From: Candidatus Omnitrophota bacterium
Lineage (GTDB): Bacteria > Verrucomicrobiota > Verrucomicrobiia > Limisphaerales > UBA1319
Direction: 5' to 3'
NCBI GenBank assembly: GCA_023473405.1
Contig: JAMCZD010000105.1
Coordinates: forward strand, 1 to 11,323
Length of the DNA: 11,323 nucleotides
Shown here: positions 6,396-11,323 of the stretch, one piece after another
Layout: each line of letters starts with the position of its first letter
Position numbering within the stretch: the stretch's first letter is position 1
Notes under the pieces: generated by a model
Told to the model about the DNA's origin: nothing
Seen by the model: the letters and a program-made list of their open reading frames with translations, nothing else
The model's database searches: none
Made by a program: the position numbers and the translations under genes

Positions 6396-6503
6396 TGGCT
6401 CGAGACTCGCCATATTGAGAATCGCTGAAACGCCGGGTAAAACCTTGCCAAAGAAAAATCGACGAGGATAATCCTGCCCAATAGCCCATTAAATATTGAA
6501 ATC

Positions 6504-7853
6504 ATGAAACCCAATATGAGCACCGAAGCGAATAACGTCACACGCCGTGATTTTCTCAAAACCTCGAGCAAAGCCCTGGCCGGCGCGGCCTTGGCGGCAG
6601 CCGTTGTCAAGCCGGGTTATGCCGCCGAAGACAACACCATCAAGATCGCGCTGGTAGGTTGCGGCGGACGCGGCACCGGGGCTGCCGTGAACGCCCTGTC
6701 CACCAAGGGCCCAACTAAATTGTGGGCCATGGCAGACGTCTTCAACCATCGCTTGGAATCGAGTTATAAGAACCTGAACCAGCAGTTCTCGAAACAGGTC
6801 GATGTGCCGCCGGAACGCCAATTCATCGGCATGGACGCCTTCAAAAAGGCTATCGATTCCCTCGACAAAGGCGACTTGGTCCTTTTGACCACACCCCCCG
6901 CCTTTCGTCCGATCCATTTTGAATACGCCGCGCAAAAGGGAATCAATGTGTTCATGGAAAAATCCTTCGCCGTCGACGCGCCGGGTATTCGCCGGGTTTT
7001 GCGCACGGGCGAGCTGGCCAGGCAAAAGAACCTCAAGGTCGCCGGCGGCTTGATGAGCCGCCATTACAACACATTGAACGAGGCCATCGGTAAAATACAT
7101 GACGGCATCATCGGCGACGTTATCACCTCCTGGTCCTATCGCATGCATGGACCCGTCGGCATCAGTGGGCACCCGGCCGACACGAAAGAATTGGCCTACC
7201 AAATCCAGAATTATAGCTGTTTCACCTGGCTCAACGGCAGCTTCATCGTCGATTGGCTGATCCATAACATCGATATCTGCTGCTGGGTCAAAAACGCCTG
7301 GCCGAGCTCTGTCCAGGGAATGGGCGGACGCCAGGTTCGGCACGAGGCCGACCAATTGTTCGATCACTACGGCGCTGAATATACCTTCCCCGACGGCACG
7401 CGAATGTACGCCCAGGGTCGCCACATGACCAACTGTTACGAGTTCTGGGGAGACGTTTTTCAGGGAGCTACCGGAACCGCCGTTCTGGGAGAAGGCATTG
7501 CCAAACCCCGCATCTATTGGGGCCACCGGCAGGTCGATGAGAATCTACTCTGGGAGTTCAAGGGTGAAGCCCTCAATCCCTACCAGGTCGAGCATGACCT
7601 GCTCTTCGACGCCATTCGCAACAATAAAGACTATAACGAAACTGAACGTTGCGCCAAGTCCTGCATGGCCGGCATCATGGGCCGCATGGCCTGCGAGTCC
7701 GGCAAACTGATCACCTGGGACGAAGCCATCTCCTCCAACTTCCAGCTCGCACCGGGTTTGGATGATTACACCTGGGACTCGAATCCGCCGGTCATGCCCG
7801 ACGCCCAGGGGCATTACCCGGTCGCTATGCCCGGACAAACCAAGGCGCTCTGA
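6504..7853 (+). CDS. Tat-exported Gfo/Idh/MocA family NAD(P)-dependent oxidoreductase
   Basis: A 449-residue Gfo/Idh/MocA-family protein that oxidises or reduces a sugar, cyclitol or glycoside using bound NAD(P). A twin-arginine signal starts it: TRRDFLK (13-19), then an Ala-rich hydrophobic stretch and a likely cleavage after GYAA (about 41). Such proteins cross the membrane folded with their cofactor, as known for Zymomonas glucose-fructose oxidoreductase. The Rossmann loop is GCGGRGTG (52-59). The usual EKP motif appears as E152-K153-S154, so the substrate-side Lys is kept while the Pro is changed. The C-terminal half has the DWLIHNIDICCW segment, with Asp/His typical of the active site. 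The ATG at 6504 is chosen; an ATG at 6516 is possible. No Shine-Dalgarno sequence is seen. It is closed by a strong terminator at 7894-7932, so it is likely a single-gene unit. The nearby ThuA-DUF1080 protein suggests 3-keto-sugar chemistry. The substrate is unknown. Confidence 0.88.
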   Translation: MKPNMSTEANNVTRRDFLKTSSKALAGAALAAAVVKPGYAAEDNTIKIALVGCGGRGTGAAVNALSTKGPTKLWAMADVFNHRLESSYKNLNQQFSKQVDVPPERQFIGMDAFKKAIDSLDKGDLVLLTTPPAFRPIHFEYAAQKGINVFMEKSFAVDAPGIRRVLRTGELARQKNLKVAGGLMSRHYNTLNEAIGKIHDGIIGDVITSWSYRMHGPVGISGHPADTKELAYQIQNYSCFTWLNGSFIVDWLIHNIDICCWVKNAWPSSVQGMGGRQVRHEADQLFDHYGAEYTFPDGTRMYAQGRHMTNCYEFWGDVFQGATGTAVLGEGIAKPRIYWGHRQVDENLLWEFKGEALNPYQVEHDLLFDAIRNNKDYNETERCAKSCMAGIMGRMACESGKLITWDEAISSNFQLAPGLDDYTWDSNPPVMPDAQGHYPVAMPGQTKAL

Positions 7854-7893
7854 TCCACTTCACATCCACCGGAATCGTTGGACCCATCGAACT

Positions 7894-7932
7894 GGGACGC
7901 GCCGCAAAAACTGCGGTTCGTCCCGCTTTTTT
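7894..7932 (+). terminator. Rho-independent terminator after the oxidoreductase gene
   Basis: Outer stem GGGACG (7894-7899) pairs with CGTCCC (7919-7924). After a small internal loop, inner stem CCGCA (7902-7906) pairs with TGCGG (7912-7916) around AAAAC. A run of six T follows at 7927-7932. It lies 41 bp after the stop codon. This is the only textbook intrinsic terminator I find in the window. Confidence 0.85.
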
Positions 7933-7934
7933 CA

Positions 7935-7964
7935 TCGACTTGAATACGGCCATAAGGCTATACT
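7935..7964 (+). promoter_or_regulatory. Possible promoter of the aminotransferase gene
   Basis: TATACT at 7959-7964 is a good -10 box. The -35 partner is weak: TCGACT at 7935-7940 with 18-bp spacing (TTGAAT at 7940-7945 would be only 13 bp away). Its position just after a terminator and 30 bp before the ATG at 7995 supports a separate transcript. Confidence 0.4.
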
Positions 7965-7994
7965 ACCGCATCAACCAAAGACCAAAAGCAAGTT

Positions 7995-9221
7995 ATGAAA
8001 ATCAAATGGCCTGCCCCATACCCGGGCGCTCATTGGCTCGATGCACGTGAAGAACGAGCCGTCATGGAAGTGCTTCGCCGGCGAAGCTTGTTTCGCTACT
8101 ACGGCATCAAAAAACCGAAATACGCCGAATCCCTCGAACAGACCGCACGCATCTCTTACGGAGTCAAGCACGCCCTCGGCGTCAATAGCGGCACGGGAGC
8201 CCTCATGACCGCCGTGGCTGCCCTCGGCATCGGGCCAGGTTGCGAGGTGATTGTGCCGGCCTTTTTTTGGGTCGCCACCGCCGGGGTAGTCGTTCGCGCC
8301 AATGCCATCCCTGTGTTGTGCGAGGTGGACGAGAGCTTCTGCATGGACCCCGATGACCTGGCGCGCAAGATAACCCCGCGCACCAAGCTGATCATCCCGG
8401 TTCACATGGCCGGCGCGGCTTGTAACATGCAGGCAATCATGCAAATCGCCGATCAACACAATATCCCCGTGCTCGAAGACTGCGCACAGGCCAATGGCGG
8501 CAGTTTTCAGGGCAAAAAGGTCGGTACCTTCGGACGCATAGGCATGTTCAGCCTCCAGTGGAACAAGAATGCCACCGCCGGCGAGGGCGGCCTGCTCATC
8601 ACCAATGACTCTGCCTTTTACGAACGCTGCATCTCTGCTCATGACGTCGGCATCCCATGGGTGAATGACGCACCGTGCCTGACCCAACCGGAGGCCGTGA
8701 CTTGGGGAGGCGGACACCGGATGAGCGAACTGACCGCCGCCGTTGGGTCCGTCCAACTCAAAAAGCTGCCGTCCATCGTAAACCATATGCGCGCTTCCAA
8801 ACTCCGCATCAAAGCGATGCTGGAAGGTATCCAAGGATTGTCATTCCGAAAACTGAACGATCCCGCGGGTGACACCGGCTGCTTCCTGATCATGATCCTC
8901 GAAAGCGCGGATAAAGCGCGGAAAACCATCGAGCGAATGCAGGCGGATGGCCTGCTCACCGCCTGCCGCCTGGCCGATTACGGAATGCATATATACTCCA
9001 ACGTCCCCCAACTGGTCGGCAAGGTGCCGCTCTCGGCCGCCGGCAATCCGTGGAAGCTTCCGGAAAACGGCCACAGCGTCTTCGATTACCGGAAAGGCGC
9101 TTGCCCCCGCAGCGATGCCTGGTTCGAACGGTCCATCATCCTGCCCGTGCCGTCGCGCTTGAACCAGTCCCAGGAAAAACAAGCCGCGCAGATCATTCGC
9201 CTGGCCGTTACCGCTGCTTGA
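7995..9221 (+). CDS. DegT/DnrJ/EryC1/StrS-family PLP-dependent aminotransferase
   Basis: A 408-residue, fold-type I, pyridoxal-phosphate enzyme of the sugar aminotransferase family, which moves an amino group (usually from Glu or Gln) to a keto sugar or keto-cyclitol. Visible family features are the phosphate-binding GVNSGTGAL loop (about 62-70), EDCAQANGG with Asp162 set to pair with the cofactor ring nitrogen, and FSLQWNKNATAGEGG with the cofactor Lys191. GGGHRMSELTAAVG near the middle is also typical. There is no signal peptide, so it acts in the cytoplasm, unlike both neighbours. It begins 62 bp after the upstream terminator and ends 72 bp before the ThuA-fusion start. A keto sugar made by the neighbouring oxidoreductase is a tempting substrate, but the compartments differ. 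Members of this family also serve surface-polysaccharide and aminoglycoside pathways. The family call is firm, the substrate is not. Confidence 0.88.
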   Translation: MKIKWPAPYPGAHWLDAREERAVMEVLRRRSLFRYYGIKKPKYAESLEQTARISYGVKHALGVNSGTGALMTAVAALGIGPGCEVIVPAFFWVATAGVVVRANAIPVLCEVDESFCMDPDDLARKITPRTKLIIPVHMAGAACNMQAIMQIADQHNIPVLEDCAQANGGSFQGKKVGTFGRIGMFSLQWNKNATAGEGGLLITNDSAFYERCISAHDVGIPWVNDAPCLTQPEAVTWGGGHRMSELTAAVGSVQLKKLPSIVNHMRASKLRIKAMLEGIQGLSFRKLNDPAGDTGCFLIMILESADKARKTIERMQADGLLTACRLADYGMHIYSNVPQLVGKVPLSAAGNPWKLPENGHSVFDYRKGACPRSDAWFERSIILPVPSRLNQSQEKQAAQIIRLAVTAA

Positions 9222-9293
9222 ATCCCGCGCTCCGGCACCAACGTGAGACGGAATTTTTGTTGCCACACCGAATGGCCCAGCCATAATGCGCCC

Positions 9294-10619
9294 ATGATCA
9301 GAACCAAAATTCCCTGCGGCGATACCGTTTCGGCTTGTTTGTCCATTTTCTTGCTCGCGGCTCTCTTGGGTCTCGGCATGAACACCGCCTCCGCCGCAAG
9401 CCCCGCCTCCAACAGCAAGCTCAACGTCCTGCTGATTACCGGCGGTCATTCCTATGACGTCGCTGAATTCGATACCGTTTTCAAAGCCGATCCGGACATT
9501 GAATACACTCACCTCGAGCATCCCCAGGCCCTCCCTGTCTTAGCCTCGCCCGAGGCAAAAAAATTCGATGCAATCGTCTTGTATGACCTCTACCAAACCA
9601 TCAGCGATGAACAAAAGAAGGCATATACCGGCTTGATTCTCCAAGGCAAAGGGCTCGTGGTTCTCCACCATGCCATTGCCAATTTCCAGGATTGGCCCGA
9701 ATACGCGCGCATGATTGGAGGCAAGTACTATACCGCACCCCATGTCGTAAATGGGGTCGAAACGCCCGCTTCAACCTATCAGCACGACGTCGAACTGCCG
9801 GTTGGCATCGCCGATCCTGCCCACTTCATTACCCGGAGCTTGTCCCGGTTCACAATTCACGACGAGGCCTACAATGGCTTCGATGTCGATCCCGCGGACC
9901 ACATCCTGCTCCGCGCCTACCATCCCGCCAGCGGTCCGGTCATCGGATGGACCAAGCCGTATGGCAAAGGCAGGGTCGTCTACATCGAACTTGGCCACGA
10001 CGCTCAGGCCTATCGCAACCCGAATTATCCTACCCTCGTCTACCGAGCTATTCGTTGGGTGGCCCGCCAGACCCCTGAAGACACCGCGTTCAAACCCATC
10101 TTCAACGGACGTGACCTCGCCGGTTGGAAACCTATAGGAAATGCGACATGGACGGTCGAAGACGGTATGCTCGTGGGACGCCAGGGACCCGGCGAGGCCG
10201 CCGGCGACCTCCTCACGGAAGCTGATTATGGCGATTTCGATATGGAAGTAACTTGGACCATGGATTGGCCCGGCAATAGCGGGATTTGGTTCCGCTACGC
10301 CAATGCCGATAAGGCTTATCAAGCCGATATCCTCGAATGGAAGAACCCGGTTTGCTGGTCTGGCTCCCTCTATTGCAGCGGCAAGATGTTTATCGCCATG
10401 AACAAGGATGAATCCATCGTCCGCCGCAATGGCTGGAATACCTTCTTCGTCCGCGCCCAGAATAATCACCTGCTCCTATTCCTGAATGGACACCAGGTGG
10501 CCGATGTTCAAGACTCGAGTTCCGCCCGAGGCAAGATCGGTATCCAGGTTCACCCTGGCGCTGAGTTCGCCAACATGGCCATTCGCATCGCCGACATCCG
10601 GATCAGACCGCTCGACTAA
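9294..10619 (+). CDS. Secreted ThuA-like + DUF1080 (3-keto-disaccharide hydrolase) fusion protein
   Basis: A 441-residue exported protein with two domains. The signal peptide spans about 1-34 (hydrophobic LSIFLLAALLGLG, cleavage likely after TASA). A ThuA-like glutamine-amidotransferase-fold domain follows (about 40-255), with LLITGGHSYD (G50-G51-H52) and VVLHHAIANF (H125-H126). The C-terminal DUF1080 domain (PF06439, about 266-441) begins with FNGRDLAGW (270-278) and shows NSGIWFRY (328-335), GWNTFFVRA, LNGHQVADV and GKIGIQVHPG; it has the concanavalin-like sandwich fold. ThuA proteins are tied to 3-keto-trehalose use in Agrobacterium/Rhizobium, and DUF1080 proteins to hydrolysis of 3-keto-glycosides. 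The fusion therefore fits cleavage of C3-oxidised sugars outside the cytoplasm. The ATG at 9294 is chosen because it gives a clean signal peptide; the frame is open to a GTG at 9243. No Shine-Dalgarno sequence is seen. The exact reaction is inferred. Confidence 0.85.
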   Translation: MIRTKIPCGDTVSACLSIFLLAALLGLGMNTASAASPASNSKLNVLLITGGHSYDVAEFDTVFKADPDIEYTHLEHPQALPVLASPEAKKFDAIVLYDLYQTISDEQKKAYTGLILQGKGLVVLHHAIANFQDWPEYARMIGGKYYTAPHVVNGVETPASTYQHDVELPVGIADPAHFITRSLSRFTIHDEAYNGFDVDPADHILLRAYHPASGPVIGWTKPYGKGRVVYIELGHDAQAYRNPNYPTLVYRAIRWVARQTPEDTAFKPIFNGRDLAGWKPIGNATWTVEDGMLVGRQGPGEAAGDLLTEADYGDFDMEVTWTMDWPGNSGIWFRYANADKAYQADILEWKNPVCWSGSLYCSGKMFIAMNKDESIVRRNGWNTFFVRAQNNHLLLFLNGHQVADVQDSSSARGKIGIQVHPGAEFANMAIRIADIRIRPLD

Positions 10620-10624
10620 CGTGG

Positions 10625-10665
10625 GGCAGATCTCCAATCTGCCGGTTCTCGGAGCCTCCGGCTCC
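10625..10665. repeat. Two tandem hairpins after the ThuA-DUF1080 stop codon
   Basis: GGCAGAT (10625-10631) pairs with ATCTGCC (10637-10643) around a 5-base loop. GGAGCC (10651-10656) pairs with GGCTCC (10660-10665) around TCC. Both are perfect. They start 6 bp after the stop codon with no T-run, so they may protect the 3' end of the mRNA, act as a factor-assisted terminator, or be a dispersed REP-like intergenic repeat. Confidence 0.6.
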
Positions 10666-10824
10666 CAGTCCATTGCTCGACCCAACCCGTCGCAGTCAAC
10701 GTCAACCGGTTTTGATTCCTCTTGCCTCCGCTCCCTGTCCCCAATTCTCACCCCTGAGTCAATGATCAGAACTGACATCGCTGCCGCGGTCGCATCAGCC
10801 GCCCCTCAATAGCCCGCAAAAAAA

Positions 10825-10833
10825 TGTAATAAT
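10825..10833 (+). promoter_or_regulatory. Possible extended -10 element upstream of the E1 alpha gene
   Basis: TGTAATAAT at 10825-10833 resembles an extended -10 (TGnTATAAT with one mismatch). No good -35 box is seen. A start near 10840 would give a leader of about 134 nt carrying the hairpins listed separately. Confidence 0.25.
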
Positions 10834-10853
10834 TTAGCGAAAAAGGGAAGCAG

Positions 10854-10957
10854 AAGCCCACCGGCTTGGCCTAGATTAGGCTGCGTTGTTTTTTGGGAAT
10901 CCCCGTTATTGGGGACTGATTCGTCGGTCGTCCATGCGTCGCATCAAGGCGGCCGAC
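10854..10957 (+). promoter_or_regulatory. Hairpin-rich leader before the E1 alpha gene
   Basis: Four stem-loops follow in close order: AAGCC/GGCTT (10854-10867), GCCTA/TAGGC (10869-10881), TCCCC/GGGGA (10900-10915), and a larger one with GTCGGTCG (10923-10930) against CGGCCGAC (10950-10957), eight pairs including one G-U. The last encloses ATGC/GCAT (10934-10944). It ends 16 nt before the ATG and so could affect ribosome access. I recognise no known riboswitch class. The first three stems have only 5 bp each and may be chance. Confidence 0.35.
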
Positions 10958-10973
10958 CATTTGATGTTAGCTT

Positions 10974-11323
10974 ATGAAAGATACTTGTGTTGCTGAAGCA
11001 AAACCGAGTGCCCCGAGTCGTTCGACGTGCCTCAAATTGTACGAACAAATGCTGCTCATTAGGCAATTTGAGCTGGGAGCGCAGAAGCAATACCGTGATC
11101 GCCGTATCCCGGGCTTTATCCATTTGTATGTAGGCGAGGAAGCCGTGGCCACGGGGATTTGCGCCCACCTGCGCCCGGACGATTGGATCACCAGCACGCA
11201 CCGCGGCCACGGGCATGCATTGGCCAAAGGGGTGCCGCCCAAGGTGGTTATGGCCGAGCTCTATGGCAAGGAAACCGGTTGCTGCGGCGGTCGCGGGATC
11301 GACATCGAAGCCATTGTAGGCCT
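10974..11323 (+). CDS. Thiamine-diphosphate-dependent dehydrogenase E1 component alpha subunit, partial (3' cut by window end)
   Basis: The first 116 codons of an E1 alpha subunit of the pyruvate/acetoin dehydrogenase type. With E1 beta and ThDP it decarboxylates a 2-oxo acid (or cleaves acetoin) and passes the acyl group to the E2 lipoyl domain. The match runs through KLYEQMLLIRQFE (20-32), IPGFIHLYVGEEAVATG (about 45-61), LRPDDWITSTHRGHGHALAKG (about 65-85) and MAELYGKETGCCGGRG (about 93-108). STHRGHGH is the ThDP/subunit-interface signature of E1 alpha. The ATG at 10974 is the first start after an in-frame TAG at 10968-10970. After GGRG, family members continue GSMH; here the frame reads IDIEAIVG, so the last 25 bases are either divergent or contain an indel. 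Pyruvate, acetoin and branched-chain enzymes cannot be told apart from this part. It is preceded by a structured spacer and probably starts its own operon. Confidence 0.85.
   Translation, partial: MKDTCVAEAKPSAPSRSTCLKLYEQMLLIRQFELGAQKQYRDRRIPGFIHLYVGEEAVATGICAHLRPDDWITSTHRGHGHALAKGVPPKVVMAELYGKETGCCGGRGIDIEAIVG

Larger units (their letters stand above)
10620..10973. other. 354-bp gene-free spacer
   Basis: Between the ThuA-DUF1080 gene and the E1 alpha gene I find no credible coding frame. The left end holds two tight hairpins (10625-10665). Positions 10666-10815 are GC-rich and show nothing I can name. From about 10816 the sequence turns A/T-rich, with a possible -10 box, then a run of small hairpins up to the next start codon. 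Open frames crossing 10476-10812 on both strands are extensions or shadows of the upstream gene. Confidence 0.6.

Noticed and set aside
6296..6610. 104-codon minus-strand frame over the 6310-6503 spacer
   Set aside because: Its end is made of the tandem repeat and its start is antisense to the Tat signal of the 6504 gene.
6489..7526. 345-codon antisense frame opposite the oxidoreductase gene
   Set aside because: Shadow of a well-supported gene; no domain, low-complexity Gly/Asp/Val composition.
7971..8834. 287-codon antisense frame opposite the aminotransferase gene
   Set aside because: Shadow frame with no motif; the plus strand carries the PLP-enzyme signatures.

Overview
The window looks like a piece of chromosome from an uncultured Verrucomicrobiota bacterium, perhaps of the Pedosphaera/Limisphaerales type. 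This is inferred from gene content (a secreted Tat-type Gfo/Idh/MocA oxidoreductase, a ThuA-DUF1080 fusion, a compact ExbB-ExbD-TonB-like operon, a dimeric dUTPase), from GC-rich genes, and from the near absence of Shine-Dalgarno sequences. I could run no database search, so the phylum is a guess. There is no phage, transposon, CRISPR or rRNA/tRNA signal. This is a conserved-to-accessory chromosomal region.

Left part (1-2082). The C-terminal part of a beta-propeller/phosphoesterase protein lies at 90-1688 (+). Its N-terminal end seems to be lost through a frame break near position 90, close to the window edge. A dimeric-type dUTPase (1702-2082, -) faces it, with 13 bp between their stop codons.

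Energy-transduction operon (2205-4341, +). exbB, exbD and a tonB-like gene overlap by 4 bp at each junction. A small membrane-anchored zinc-ribbon gene follows. The set is recognisable as an inner-membrane proton-driven motor for outer-membrane transport. However, three positions known to matter in the E. coli complex are changed: the transmembrane Asp of ExbD is Gly, a channel Thr of ExbB is Asn, and the TonB transmembrane His is absent. This is the most interesting signal in the window.

Nucleotide and heptose genes (4405-6276). A GuaB3-type IMP dehydrogenase without CBS domains (+) converges on an RfaE2-type heptose-phosphate nucleotidyltransferase (-), suggesting a lipopolysaccharide-bearing cell. 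The following divergent spacer holds a 12-bp tandem repeat and a long inverted repeat.

Carbohydrate part (6504-10619, +). A Tat-exported Gfo/Idh/MocA oxidoreductase ends at a strong intrinsic terminator. It is followed by a cytoplasmic DegT/DnrJ/EryC1/StrS aminotransferase and a secreted ThuA + DUF1080 fusion. The first and last fit an extracytoplasmic 3-keto-glycoside scheme (oxidise the sugar at C3, then cleave). The substrate cannot be read from the sequence.

Right edge (10620-11323). A 354-bp spacer with several hairpins leads into the N-terminal 116 codons of a thiamine-diphosphate-dependent E1 alpha subunit (pyruvate/acetoin dehydrogenase type), cut by the window end.
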